A stretch of DNA of 64,000 nt from Enterococcus pallens ATCC BAA-351 (GCF_000407485.1 NZ_ASWD01000002.1:1054001-1118000); one strand, 5' to 3'; positions 53,915 through 62,627 are shown, counted from the stretch's first letter. The notes: generated by a model not told the origin, from the letters alone. Made by a program: numbers and translations.

Positions 53915-54690
53915 TTAATCACCTCTCCTTCAAATCTTATTCGCGAAGAAACTTGAAGCTCGTACTTCGCTTCAAGTCATATTGTCATTCACAGCAAAAA
54001 TACTGCAGCCGATTTTCCAAACGAAAAAAGACATTCCAAATACCAACAAACTTAACCTACTCACCGCTTTCAATTCACCCACTTACGCACAAAATAATCT
54101 TTGCAAGGAATATCCATCCCTATGCTCTTTTGTTTCCCTAATAGAGTACGAGTTACTTACTTGATAATCTCTAAAGTATTTACTCAAGCATGAATTCATT
54201 TTTCTCACCAGAATTGCCAGACAGGTCTTCTCCCACAAAAATAGCAAATCCATAACAAAAATGACATATTAATAAAAGTATAAAATATTTATATATAAGA
54301 GAAGGCTTTTTATCATAAAAGACTCTTTTTAGTTCATAATCGGCCTTTTAGAGAGGTTTTATCAGGTTGATCTTCAGGTGAATCCAGGTAAATCTTAGAG
54401 AAGAAAATAAAGGAGAGAAGTTTCATCTACAAAAAAAACAATATATAAACAAGTTATATATAACTTAAAGAATTTATTCAGTTTTTTTAGCACTTGTATA
54501 ACTCTAGACATTATCTGTCGTAAAATCAGCCCTAGCAAAAAAACTTTGTGTTACTAGTTTCTTGAAAAGCTGCTTTTAAACAAACATTTTTCCAGAAAAA
54601 AAGCCTGAATTCCAGTCTGTTTTAAATAACCCGCGTTTTCTATTTCCTTTCCATTGACATTTGAGAAACAAGCCTTTAGACTATAATTTA
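53915..54690. other. Long intergenic region
   Basis: No gene is supported. A hairpin ACTTGAAGC/GCTTCAAGT (53951-53977) lies 37 bp before the sortase start and could control the Rhs operon. The remainder is AT-rich; two small plus-strand frames at 53953-54164 overlap each other and look random. Confidence 0.4.
54654..54687 (+). promoter_or_regulatory. Promoter of the lysine riboswitch transcript
   Basis: TATAAT at 54682-54687 with TTTGAG 16 bases upstream (or a TTGACA too far at 54654-54659). Confidence 0.5.
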
Positions 54691-54699
54691 CAATAACTG

Positions 54700-54957
54700 A
54701 ATACGAGATGCCTCAAATCAATGAGGTAGAGGTCGCGAAGCTTATTAATCCTGTGGAGTGCAAGAGACATGAAGAAGCAGGTCTAGGAAGTTTCGCCGAA
54801 ATGTACAGAATTCTCTTTTTGTTCTGTATGTTGGGACGCAAGCGAATAACTTGCGGACTGTCTTAGCAGTGATGCTAAGTTGCGCTATGTTTTGTGAGAG
54901 GGACATCTTCTTATAGTTGCAAGCGGCCTTTGTTTTCTGGCGGCTTTTTTCTTTTTG
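54700..54957 (+). ncRNA. Lysine riboswitch (L-box) with terminator
   Basis: The leader contains GAGGTAGAGGTCGCG, GAAGCAGGT..GCCGAAATGTAC and GTTGGGACG in the order of the L-box aptamer, with base-paired P2-P4 arms (for example ACAGAAttctctttttgTTCTGT) and a closing P1 helix AGATG..CATCT. A terminator (AAGCgGCC/GGCgGCTT, T6) follows at 54921-54957. High lysine should terminate transcription before the transporter genes. The class fits the downstream amino-acid ABC transporter. Confidence 0.85.
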
Positions 54958-55018
54958 CTGGATTTACTTCGCAAGGACAGGCACCCATCTCGTTTATCAT
55001 AATAAAGGGGAGAAAAAC

Positions 55019-56620
55019 ATGAACAAAAAGTATTTTTCAGTTATCGCATTTATTGCTTTATTTGTTTCATTTTTAGGTCTGCCGCTCGTGTCACATGCAG
55101 ATGATAAAACACCAGAAGGAGAATTACGGGTCGGCATGGAGGCGGGTTATGCTCCGTTTAACTGGACACAAAAGGATGATCGCAATGGTGCGGTTCCAAT
55201 CCAAGGAGATAAATCCTATGCTGGTGGTTACGATGTTGAGATCGCCAAAAGAATTGCTGACAAAATGAACCGTAAGCTGGTAATTGTTAAGACTGAGTGG
55301 GACGGCCTATTGCCTGCTTTGCAATCAGGTAAAATTGATGCCGTTATTGCAGGGATGTCTCCTACAGAGGAACGACGCAAGGAAGTCGATTTCTCAGATG
55401 AATATTACGAATCTCAGCTAGTTATCATTACCCGCAAGGATTCAAAATATGCCAAAGCTAAGTCATTAGAAGATTTTTCCGGCGCAAAAATTACTGGTCA
55501 ATTGAGTACCTTCCATTATAGTGTAATTGATCAGATCCCTAACGTAGACAAGCAGCAAGCGATGGATAATTTCCCAGCCATGCGGGTAGCCTTAGAATCT
55601 GGTACCATTGATGGTTATGTGGGTGAACGTCCTGAGGGGGTCACTGTTGAATCGGTCAATCCCGACTTGAAAATGGTGGAATTCCCAGAGGGTCAAGGCT
55701 TCCAAAACAACCCTGAAGATGTTCAAGTGTCTGTTGGGATGCGTAAAGGTGATCCGCTATTAGCTGAAGTGAATCAAATCCTGAGTGAAATTCCGGCGGA
55801 TGAACGTACGGACATTATGGACCAAGCAGTGAAAAATCAACCTGCCAATGAAGAGGTTGCGACTAACGAAGACGGCAGCCAAGAAAATGTCTTTGTTCGT
55901 ATTTTGAAACAAAACGGTATGATGTTCTTACGAGGAACTGGTATGACCCTGCTATTGGCAATTGTTGGTACAACTGTTGGTACTGGTATCGGCTTGTTAA
56001 TCGGAGTCTTCCGTACGATACCTGAATCAAAAAATAGCGCCAAACGCGGGATGCAAAAGGTATTTGGCTGGCTGCTGAATGCGTATATCGAAATCTTCCG
56101 CGGTACACCAATGATCGTTCAATCCGCCGTTATCTACTACGGAATTGCGATGGCTTTCGGAATCGACTTGAACCGAACTGCAGCTGCTTTGTTCATTGTT
56201 TCTATTAACACCGGGGCTTACATGTCTGAAATTGTCCGTGGCGGTATTTATGCAGTGGATAAAGGTCAGTTTGAAGCGGCTCATGCAATTGGGATGACGC
56301 ACGGTCAAACGATGAGCAAGGTTGTATTGCCACAGGTTTTACGAAACATTTTACCGGCAACTGGTAATGAATTGGTTATCAATATCAAGGATACTTCTGT
56401 TTTGAGTATTATTTCTGTTTCTGAGTTGTTCTTCCAAGGGAAATCGGCAGCCGGAACGAACTACATGTTCTTCCAAACTTATTTCATTATCTGTGTGATT
56501 TACTTTGTCTTAACCTTCTCAGCCACTCGCCTGCTGCGCCTTGTTGAGAAGAAAATGGATGGCCCAGATGCTTACGCACGTTTAGAAGAAACGGACGTTG
56601 CGGTTGAAGCAGATAAATAA
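55019..56620 (+). CDS. Fused substrate-binding protein/permease of an amino-acid ABC transporter (lysine)
   Basis: ATG 55019 with AAGGGGAG is the true start; the frame extends into the terminator to 54917 but is not translated there. The 533-residue product has a signal peptide (LPLVSHAD, cleavage near 27), a SBP_bac_3 domain (about 33-275: [32 protein letters not shown]) and an ABC permease domain with membrane helices and EAA loop (about 305-520: [44 protein letters not shown]). Such fusions (GlnP type) are usual in lactic acid bacteria. The riboswitch indicates lysine as substrate. Confidence 0.9.
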   Translation: MNKKYFSVIAFIALFVSFLGLPLVSHADDKTPEGELRVGMEAGYAPFNWTQKDDRNGAVPIQGDKSYAGGYDVEIAKRIADKMNRKLVIVKTEWDGLLPALQSGKIDAVIAGMSPTEERRKEVDFSDEYYESQLVIITRKDSKYAKAKSLEDFSGAKITGQLSTFHYSVIDQIPNVDKQQAMDNFPAMRVALESGTIDGYVGERPEGVTVESVNPDLKMVEFPEGQGFQNNPEDVQVSVGMRKGDPLLAEVNQILSEIPADERTDIMDQAVKNQPANEEVATNEDGSQENVFVRILKQNGMMFLRGTGMTLLLAIVGTTVGTGIGLLIGVFRTIPESKNSAKRGMQKVFGWLLNAYIEIFRGTPMIVQSAVIYYGIAMAFGIDLNRTAAALFIVSINTGAYMSEIVRGGIYAVDKGQFEAAHAIGMTHGQTMSKVVLPQVLRNILPATGNELVINIKDTSVLSIISVSELFFQGKSAAGTNYMFFQTYFIICVIYFVLTFSATRLLRLVEKKMDGPDAYARLEETDVAVEADK

Positions 56621-56637
56621 TTATAGGAGGTATTCTT

Positions 56638-57381
56638 ATGGACAGCATTATTCAAATCGAACACTTGAAAAAAAGCTTTGGCGATAACCTCGTCTTAAAA
56701 GATATTAATATGAACGTAAATAAAGGCGAAGTTGTGACGATTATCGGCGCCTCTGGTTCTGGTAAATCAACATTCTTGCGCTGCATTAATTTACTGGAAA
56801 CCCCAACTGACGGCAAAATCCTTTATAAAGGAGAAAACGTCTTAGCGGATGGCTATAATCTGCCAAAATATCGTACACACTTAGGCATGGTTTTCCAATC
56901 CTTCAATCTGTTTAACAATATGAATGTTTTACAAAACTGTATGAGCGGCCAATTAACCGTCTTGAAGCGCAACGAAGAGGAAGCGCGCAAGGTAGCCATT
57001 GAAAATTTAGAAAAGGTTGGCATGTCGCGTTTCATTGATGCGAAACCAGCCCAACTATCTGGCGGACAAAAGCAGCGGGTAGCAATTGCCCGAGCGTTGT
57101 CCATGAATCCTGAGGTAATGCTGTTTGATGAACCAACCTCAGCGCTAGACCCAGAAATGGTTGGTGATGTGTTAAGCATCATGAAAAACTTGGCAGAATC
57201 TGGTTTAACCATGGTTGTGGTAACCCACGAAATGGCCTTTGCCAAAGAAGTTTCTGATCGGGTTATCTTCATGGATCAAGGGTTGATCGCTGAAGAAGGC
57301 TCACCAGAGGACATCTTCGTTCGACCAAAGGAAGCCCGCACCAAAGAATTCCTGCGTCGTGTACTTCATCCAGAACCATAA
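56638..57381 (+). CDS. ATP-binding protein of the lysine ABC transporter
   Basis: The 247-residue protein has Walker [11 protein letters not shown]-loop (MVFQSFNLF), signature LSGGQKQR, Walker B VMLFDEP and the switch His (VVVTHEMAF). It begins 17 bp after the permease gene with AGGAGG and shares its riboswitch-controlled transcript. It energises uptake by the fused permease. Confidence 0.95.
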   Translation: MDSIIQIEHLKKSFGDNLVLKDINMNVNKGEVVTIIGASGSGKSTFLRCINLLETPTDGKILYKGENVLADGYNLPKYRTHLGMVFQSFNLFNNMNVLQNCMSGQLTVLKRNEEEARKVAIENLEKVGMSRFIDAKPAQLSGGQKQRVAIARALSMNPEVMLFDEPTSALDPEMVGDVLSIMKNLAESGLTMVVVTHEMAFAKEVSDRVIFMDQGLIAEEGSPEDIFVRPKEARTKEFLRRVLHPEP

Positions 57382-57387
57382 AGTGCG

Positions 57388-57428
57388 AAAAGGAGCTTGA
57401 TCATTTTGATCAGGCTCCTTTTTTTGCA
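57388..57428. terminator. Bidirectional terminator between transporter and channel genes
   Basis: AAAAGGAGC pairs with GCTCCTTTT, with inner GATC/GATC; seven T residues on the plus strand and four on the minus strand. Confidence 0.85.
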
Positions 57429-58009
57429 GGAAAAATTTTATGATAATACTCGTCGGCCTTTCGGTAAGACACTACCCACAAAGCAGATACTAAGAAGCGT
57501 CCCAGCATGCCAACTGCTGGATAGATGAACACTCCTACCAGTAGAATCAAATTAATAATCATTGATAAGCGGCTGCGCTTGTCTCGACTTAAAACCTTCA
57601 CAACGTGACTGTTCGCATCGTTGGCTTGAATCACTTTCTTTGAAAAGATGCCAAACGAAAAACTCCACATCCCATAAACGACAACATACGCCAATTCAGG
57701 CCAAAACTGATTGGGATTGCGTCCTACCCAGCTGGTGACAGCCGGACACAGGGTCAACCAAAACAGCCAGAAAATATTGGCCCAAATTACCCCATAATTA
57801 ATTTTTTCTGTCATTTGCATGACTCGATGGTGATTTACCCAAATCACCGCAACGAAAATGAAGCTGACCACATAGGCCAACAACGTGTTGAATATGCTGT
57901 AAAGCGAGGCAAACGTTGGTGGATCTGGAATCTGAATGTCCAGAACTAAGACGGTCAAAACAATCGCCACCACTCCATCGGTGAATGCCTCCAGCCTTGA
58001 TTTTGTCAT
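57410..58009 (-). CDS. TMEM175/DUF1211-like potassium channel protein
   Basis: ATG 58009 has AAGGTG upstream and begins MTKSRLEAFTDGVVAIVLTV, the R..F.DGV.AI selectivity motif of prokaryotic TMEM175 channels. The frame continues to 58057 without a better start. The 199-residue product has six membrane segments, the usual size for one TMEM175 unit. Its stop lies inside the shared terminator. Converges with the transporter operon. Confidence 0.8.
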   Translation of the reverse strand: MTKSRLEAFTDGVVAIVLTVLVLDIQIPDPPTFASLYSIFNTLLAYVVSFIFVAVIWVNHHRVMQMTEKINYGVIWANIFWLFWLTLCPAVTSWVGRNPNQFWPELAYVVVYGMWSFSFGIFSKKVIQANDANSHVVKVLSRDKRSRLSMIINLILLVGVFIYPAVGMLGRFLVSALWVVSYRKADEYYHKIFPAKKGA

Positions 58010-58175
58010 GTTTATCACCTTCAACCACAGCATACACGAAAAACTCATTTTCTGCATAAATTTGATCTTTTATCTGCCTCCGTATCTATAAACTGACAGT
58101 TTTTAACAAATAAAGTACAATGTAGACAAGTATCTGCCGAATTTCGGCCACCAAACTTGTAAAGGAGGAAATAAG

Positions 58176-59684
58176 ATGCTTTATGAAGAATTGATGTTTG
58201 ATTCATCGCTCCTTCTACGTTTTAAAATTTTCCATTATTTAAATCAATCCAGTATGCAAATCTTTCCCATCAGCCAATTATCTGATGAAATGGATTTGAA
58301 TTACCAGCAAACCGTCATTGAATTAACTGAAATTGACCAAGAATTAAAAGATATCCATCCAGAACACGAAAGTATTATGTTACGGGCCGGAAAGATTAAC
58401 TTAGAAAATATTTCTGCTACCCTTGATGAATATCGGTACCACTTATTGAAGCAATCAGTCCCTTTTCAATTTATTCTGTATTTTTTGAATGAAGAATCTC
58501 CAACGATTAAAAGTTTTTGCGATAAGTATTTTGTCAGCCGCTCTACTGTTTCTCGTAAAATTGATCGGTTGAAACGCTACTTAAAAACCTTCAATTTACG
58601 TTTTACTTACACGGAGGCAGGAATGTCTGGAGATGAACGTCTCATTCGAATTGCCCTTTTTGATATTTTATGGTTAGGAACTCGGGGGTTAGATTATCCG
58701 CTGAATGTTAATCAACAATTGGTGGATCAAGCGGTTGAAGCCTTTCAATCTTATTTTCCGCTGTCTCGTACATATTTTGGCGTACGGGAATTGCGTTTAT
58801 TCGCGGGAATTTCCTTAATACGTCTAAACAAACAACATTTTACTAAATACGATGCGCGCTACAATTTCTTAATGAAGGACAATCCTTATTATGATTTCGC
58901 TTCTCTCGGAAAATTAATTGACGTGCAGCTAACTACTAGACAATTAAAGGGTGAATCCAGCTTCATTTATTTTCTCGCTCATTATGCGCCGTTCTACACG
59001 ATTCGTGATGACAACAGCTTGAAACAAACCATTCATGATTTTGACGCTCGCCCGAATCCAGTGAATGACTTTGTCAATGAATTCCGCCGGTTTGGCAAAA
59101 AGACACTATTTCCAGATAAACCAGAAATTTTAGATGACCCATTGATTATTGGCAATCTGTTAAATATTACCTTTGCCTATTATGTTTTCCGTCAACCATT
59201 TCCAAATATCATGAGTATGGTACTGAAGTCAAATCAAGAACAGACCCAGGGCGAACATGTCTTGGAGCAAAATATTATGAGCTTTATGCAAACCGCCGGT
59301 GAAAATCCTGATTATCAGTTTATACGTTCTGTTCGTGTACTTTTAGGTAAATCCTTTAAGCATTTACTAATGCCTAGCTTCAATCAATTTCCTTATGCTC
59401 AGAATTTGAAGCTTGGTATCGCCATCGAACACAATGCTATGTTTGTTCGCGAGCTGTATCACTTTTTAGACGACCTGCGTTTTGTTCAAGCAGAGCCTTA
59501 TGACGCTTCCTTGAAGGAGGATTATGATTTAATCATCAGCTCCTCCACGCTGCTAAAAAATGAAAATTCAATGCTGCCAATCTATGTTCTCGATCATAAC
59601 TATAGAGAAAAAGAATTGATTCCTTTATATATGAAGCTGCGAGAAATTTATGGTCAAAAAAATCGCGCCAAATCAAAGGCGTAA
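58176..59684 (+). CDS. Mga-like transcriptional regulator
   Basis: The 502-residue protein has an N-terminal HTH (about 15-60), a second Mga HTH (about 85-150: SPTIKSFCDKYFVSRSTVSRKIDRLKRYLK), PRD-like helical regions (about 170-390) and a C-terminal EIIB-like part, as in Mga/AtxA virulence regulators. AGGAGG precedes the ATG. It lies directly upstream of the small-RNA array on the same strand; whether it controls the array is not known. Target and PTS link are open. Confidence 0.85.
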   Translation: MLYEELMFDSSLLLRFKIFHYLNQSSMQIFPISQLSDEMDLNYQQTVIELTEIDQELKDIHPEHESIMLRAGKINLENISATLDEYRYHLLKQSVPFQFILYFLNEESPTIKSFCDKYFVSRSTVSRKIDRLKRYLKTFNLRFTYTEAGMSGDERLIRIALFDILWLGTRGLDYPLNVNQQLVDQAVEAFQSYFPLSRTYFGVRELRLFAGISLIRLNKQHFTKYDARYNFLMKDNPYYDFASLGKLIDVQLTTRQLKGESSFIYFLAHYAPFYTIRDDNSLKQTIHDFDARPNPVNDFVNEFRRFGKKTLFPDKPEILDDPLIIGNLLNITFAYYVFRQPFPNIMSMVLKSNQEQTQGEHVLEQNIMSFMQTAGENPDYQFIRSVRVLLGKSFKHLLMPSFNQFPYAQNLKLGIAIEHNAMFVRELYHFLDDLRFVQAEPYDASLKEDYDLIISSSTLLKNENSMLPIYVLDHNYREKELIPLYMKLREIYGQKNRAKSKA

Positions 59685-59722
59685 TAATTCGTTAAGGAAA
59701 AAGAGAAATCCTGCGAACAAAA

Positions 59723-59776
59723 TTCATCGATTTCCTATTCTTTGATCATAGTTCTGTCACATTTAGCTTGTATTAT
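59723..59776 (+). promoter_or_regulatory. Phased operator and promoter of sRNA copy 1
   Basis: Hexamers TTCATC, CCTATT, ATCATA and GTCACA start at 59723, 59734, 59745 and 59756, exactly 11 bp apart. TATTAT at 59771 is the -10 box. This copy has the most degenerate hexamers. Confidence 0.6.
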
Positions 59777-59782
59777 ATAAGC

Positions 59783-59860
59783 ATACCAACAAACAACCCT
59801 AACACTTTTTCATTTTTTAACTCCTTGCCTGCCGGCCACCCACCGGCAGGCTTTCTTTTT
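59783..59860 (+). ncRNA. Small RNA, copy 1 of 5
   Basis: A transcript of about 78 nt is inferred. The unpaired part contains ACCAACAAACAACCCTAACA, a T-rich stretch and AACTCCTT. The terminator stem is GCCTGCCGG/CCGGCAGGC with loop CCACCCA, followed by TTTCTTTTT. No reading frame is conserved between copies. See copies 2-5 for the covarying stems. Confidence 0.8.
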
Positions 59861-59861
59861 A

Positions 59862-59959
59862 CCAGTCCAACTTTTCGCAGTTTTGTATGGAGCGAAAATA
59901 ATTTAGTAATTAAACAGCTATGCATTGGCCGTGCTGTTTAGTTGGATGGTATGCGTACG
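59862..59959 (+). repeat. Dumbbell repeat R1
   Basis: Flanks CCAGTCCAACT and AGTTGGATGG pair; the unit ends in CGTACG. It directly follows sRNA copy 1. The roughly 55-base centre is unique to this copy. Confidence 0.65.
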
Positions 59960-60016
59960 AAAATAAAACTCATTTTTCATGTTCTTAGAAAAATGATTCC
60001 CTTACTTGTGAGTTAG

Positions 60017-60116
60017 CTGCCAGTCCAACTTTTCGCAGCTATATTTAGTAAAAAATCCTTTATCAACATTTACACAAGTCGATTGTTCAACCTGTTTAGT
60101 TGGATAATCGCGTACG
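60017..60116 (+). repeat. Dumbbell repeat R2
   Basis: Flanks CTGCCAGTCCAACT and AGTTGGAT, end CGTACG, with a different centre. A conserved 30-base spacer (GAAAAATGATTCCCTTAC..) precedes it, as before R4 and R5. The stretch 60117-60274 holds nothing recognised. Confidence 0.65.
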
Positions 60117-60274
60117 AAACTCTTTTCTCTGCGGTTTATTGATCCAATAGAAAAAATCAATTTAAACTTATTTGATAGTTTTTTTTGACTGTCTATTTGA
60201 TATTGAGTTTATTTTTTAGCAATCTTAGTGAAATTGAGTTTCCGAAAGTCTTATATGGATAATTTTTTTCAACT

Positions 60275-60328
60275 TTTATAGTTTTCCAATACTTCGTTCA
60301 CAGTTCTTTCACATTTTTCTTGTACTAT
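60275..60328 (+). promoter_or_regulatory. Phased operator and promoter of sRNA copy 2
   Basis: TTTATA, CCAATA, TTCACA and TTCACA start at 60275, 60286, 60297 and 60308. -10 box TACTAT at 60323. No TTGACA is present at -35, so an activator is expected. Confidence 0.65.
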
Positions 60329-60334
60329 ATATGT

Positions 60335-60411
60335 ATACCAACAAACAACCCTAACACTTTTTCATTTTTAACTCCTTGCCTGTCGGCCACCCACCGACAG
60401 GCTATTTTTTT
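60335..60411 (+). ncRNA. Small RNA, copy 2 of 5
   Basis: Same unpaired region as copy 1. Terminator stem GCCTGTCGG/CCGACAGGC: one C-G pair of copy 1 has become T-A in both arms. The loop CCACCCA is unchanged. Confidence 0.8.
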
Positions 60412-60507
60412 GATAAAAATAAAATAAGAAATTAATACTGAAGGAATTACTTGCAGTTTGAAAGATTTAATCATAGATTGAAAAGTATTCAAAATAGTCT
60501 TTCAGAT

Positions 60508-60561
60508 TTTACAGTTTTCCAACACTCCATTCATAGTTCTTTCACAACTTGCTTGTATTAT
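60508..60561 (+). promoter_or_regulatory. Phased operator and promoter of sRNA copy 3
   Basis: TTTACA, CCAACA, TTCATA and TTCACA start at 60508, 60519, 60530 and 60541. -10 box TATTAT at 60556. Confidence 0.65.
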
Positions 60562-60567
60562 ATAGGT

Positions 60568-60644
60568 ATACCAACAAACAACCCTAACACTTTTTCATTT
60601 TTAACTCCTTGCCTGTCGGCCACCCACCGACAGGCTATTTTTTT
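60568..60644 (+). ncRNA. Small RNA, copy 3 of 5
   Basis: Identical core to copy 2, including stem GCCTGTCGG/CCGACAGGC. Copies 2-4 sit in a 225-230 bp tandem unit whose flanks (GAAGGAATTACTTGCAGTTT) are also repeated. Confidence 0.8.
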
Positions 60645-60741
60645 GATAAAAAATAAAAGAAGAAATTAGTACCGAAGGAATTACTTGCAGTTTGAAGGAT
60701 TTAATCATAGATTGAAAAGTATTCAAAATAGTCTTTCAGGT

Positions 60742-60795
60742 TTTACAGTTTTCCAACACTTCATTCATAGTTCTTTCACAACTTGTTTGTATTAT
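60742..60795 (+). promoter_or_regulatory. Phased operator and promoter of sRNA copy 4
   Basis: TTTACA, CCAACA, TTCATA and TTCACA start at 60742, 60753, 60764 and 60775. -10 box TATTAT at 60790. Confidence 0.65.
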
Positions 60796-60801
60796 ATAGG
60801 T

Positions 60802-60876
60802 ATACCAACAAACAACCCTAACACTTTTTCATTTTTAACTCCTTGCCTGTCAGCCACCCACTGACAGGCTATTTTT
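60802..60876 (+). ncRNA. Small RNA, copy 4 of 5
   Basis: Stem GCCTGTCAG/CTGACAGGC: a further G-to-A change is matched by C-to-T in the other arm. Everything else is as in copy 3. Confidence 0.8.
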
Positions 60877-60923
60877 ATCTAATTTTTTAGGCAATTCTAA
60901 AGTTTTCCTTGCCTATACGATTT

Positions 60924-60977
60924 TTCAACGTTTGTCAAGACTAAATTCATGACTTATTCACATTTTTCTTGTAGTAT
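60924..60977 (+). promoter_or_regulatory. Phased operator and promoter of sRNA copy 5
   Basis: TTCAAC, TCAAGA, TTCATG and TTCACA start at 60924, 60935, 60946 and 60957. -10 box TAGTAT at 60972. Phase is kept although the sequence has diverged. Confidence 0.6.
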
Positions 60978-60983
60978 ATAAGC

Positions 60984-61063
60984 ATACCAACAAACAACCC
61001 TAACACTTTTTCATTTTTTTAACTCCTTTTCCCGTCGGCCACCCACCGACGGGTTCTTTTTTT
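60984..61063 (+). ncRNA. Small RNA, copy 5 of 5
   Basis: The most diverged copy. Stem CCCGTCGG/CCGACGGG again keeps pairing, with unchanged loop CCACCCA. The unpaired part with CCAACAAACAACCCTAACA and AACTCCTT is conserved. Confidence 0.8.
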
Positions 61064-61160
61064 GCCAGTCTAACTTTGCGCAGTTCATTTAGTTCGAGCA
61101 AAAACCTGTGATGATTCACAAATTTACGCTCGTGCTGTTTAGTTAGATGGTAGGCGTACG
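61064..61160 (+). repeat. Dumbbell repeat R3
   Basis: Flanks GCCAGTCTAACT and AGTTAGATGG, end CGTACG. The centre has its own hairpins CGAGC/GCTCG and TGTGA/TCACA and is identical to that of R5. Confidence 0.65.
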
Positions 61161-61216
61161 AAAATCATTTTATTTTTCGTGCTCTTCGAAAAATGATTCC
61201 CTTATTCATGAGGTAG

Positions 61217-61315
61217 CTGCCAGTCTAACTTTGCGCAGATTATCCAGCTCGAAAGAAATTTAAAAGTTATCCTCATGTTTATATACATACTGTTTAGTTA
61301 GATGGTAGGCGTACG
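61217..61315 (+). repeat. Dumbbell repeat R4
   Basis: Flanks CTGCCAGTCTAACT and AGTTAGATGGTAG, end CGTACG. The centre differs from all other copies. It lies about 155 bp from R3 and R5. Confidence 0.65.
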
Positions 61316-61371
61316 AAAATTTTTTCATTTTTCGTGCTCTTCTAAAAATGATTCCCTTACTTGTGAGTTAG

Positions 61372-61470
61372 CTGCCAGTCTAACTTTTCGCAATTCATTT
61401 AGTTCGAGCAAAAACCTGTGATGATTCACAAATTTACGCTCGTGCTGTTTAGTTAGATGGTAGACGTACG
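61372..61470 (+). repeat. Dumbbell repeat R5
   Basis: Flanks as R3 and R4 and centre as R3. A partial further copy (TAGCTGCCAAC) begins at 61497. Confidence 0.65.
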
Positions 61471-61530
61471 AAAATGTTCTTCTTTCCTATACTAGGTAGC
61501 TGCCAACCTACAATTCAAAGTCTTTATCAA

Positions 61531-61552
61531 AAGGCTCAGGCCTTATTTTTTT
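61531..61552 (+). terminator. Plus-strand terminator closing the repeat array
   Basis: AAGGC pairs with GCCTT, followed by ATTTTTTT. It shows that plus-strand transcription across the dumbbell repeats is expected. Confidence 0.6.
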
Positions 61553-61572
61553 ACCGTAAAATCTTTTCAAAC

Positions 61573-61608
61573 ACAAAAAAATGGAACCAGTCTCCTGATT
61601 CCATTTGG
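61573..61608 (-). terminator. Terminator of prs
   Basis: AAATGGAAcCAG pairs with CTGaTTCCATTT, with seven T residues on the minus strand, 11 bp after the stop. Confidence 0.85.
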
Positions 61609-61618
61609 TTTGATTTAT

Positions 61619-62587
61619 CTATTTTTTCGTTTCGAATAATGGGCTGACTGGTTTGTTTTCATGGATACGTTTGATTGCATCCCCCATTAATTCACCAACA
61701 CTGATTTCATCAATTTTGTCGATTTTGCGATCATCTGACAAGTAGATTGAATCAGTAACTACTAAATGCTCAATTGCAGAGTCTTGGATACGTTGCATTG
61801 CTGGACCTGATAAAACCGGATGCGTACAAGATGCATAGACTTGTTTTGCTCCTGCTTCTTTTAAAGCATTGGCTGCTAGGGTAATGGTACCTGCAGTATC
61901 GATCATATCATCAATAATCACACAAGTTTTACCATCAACATTTCCGATGATATTCATTACTTCAGCTACATTGGCTTTTGGTCGGCGTTTGTCGATAATC
62001 GCAATTGGTGCCTTCAAAAACTCAGCCAGCTTACGCGCACGGGTTACACCGCCGTGGTCAGGAGAGACAACAACTACATCATCGCCGCAAACCCCTTGTT
62101 CAACAAAGTAATTAGCGATTAAAGGTGCCCCCATTAAATGGTCCACTGGAATATCAAAGAATCCTTGGATCTGTGAGGCATGCAAATCTAAGGTTAACAG
62201 GCGCGTTGCTCCTGCTTTTTGGATCATGTTAGCGACTAATTTCGCTGTAATCGGTTCACGAGCACGAGCTTTTCGATCTTGACGTGCATAGCCATAATAA
62301 GGCATTACTACGTTAATAGTTTTTGCACTTGCACGTTTTAGGGCATCAATCATGATTAATAGTTCCATCAAATTATCATTTACCGGACTACTGGTTGACT
62401 GAATAACATAGACATGCGCACCACGAATACTTTCCTCGATGTTCACCTGAATTTCGCCATCGCTAAATTGTGTGACTGAGCTTTTTCCTAATTGCACACC
62501 TACAGCTTCAGCAATTTTTTCTGCTAACGGACGATTCGAGTTCAAGGCAAAGATTTTCAATCTTGGATCAAAATACTGTTTTGACAT
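61619..62587 (-). CDS. prs: Ribose-phosphate pyrophosphokinase
   Basis: ATG 62587 has GGAGGG four bases upstream; a frame four codons longer is less likely. The 322-residue enzyme makes PRPP from ribose 5-phosphate and ATP for nucleotide synthesis. [32 protein letters not shown] (ATP loop), VVVSPDHGG and the PRPP-binding [14 protein letters not shown] are all intact. It follows glmU in the same direction, the usual order in Bacilli, but has its own promoter. Confidence 0.97.
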   Translation of the reverse strand: MSKQYFDPRLKIFALNSNRPLAEKIAEAVGVQLGKSSVTQFSDGEIQVNIEESIRGAHVYVIQSTSSPVNDNLMELLIMIDALKRASAKTINVVMPYYGYARQDRKARAREPITAKLVANMIQKAGATRLLTLDLHASQIQGFFDIPVDHLMGAPLIANYFVEQGVCGDDVVVVSPDHGGVTRARKLAEFLKAPIAIIDKRRPKANVAEVMNIIGNVDGKTCVIIDDMIDTAGTITLAANALKEAGAKQVYASCTHPVLSGPAMQRIQDSAIEHLVVTDSIYLSDDRKIDKIDEISVGELMGDAIKRIHENKPVSPLFETKK

Positions 62588-62621
62588 GGGTCCCTCCACT
62601 TTCTTTTTGCATACGTTACCG

Positions 62622-62627
62622 ATTATA
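62622..62627 (-). promoter_or_regulatory. Possible -10 box of prs
   Basis: TATAAT on the minus strand lies 34 bp before the start codon. The -35 region is weak. Confidence 0.45.

Noticed and set aside
53953-54164. Two plus-strand frames upstream of the sortase gene
   Set aside because: Overlapping frames with low-complexity composition and no start signals.
54917-55018. N-terminal extension of the lysine transporter
   Set aside because: It runs through the riboswitch terminator, and a proper signal peptide with ribosome binding site starts at 55019.
60275-61063. Tandem repeats resembling a CRISPR array
   Set aside because: Units are 180-230 bp apart, each has its own -10 box and terminator, and there are no short uniform repeats with unique spacers.
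59862-61470. Dumbbell repeats as integron attC sites
   Set aside because: The centres contain no cassettes or genes, the flanks lack the attC core sequence, and no integron integrase is near. The one recombinase is 48 kb away.
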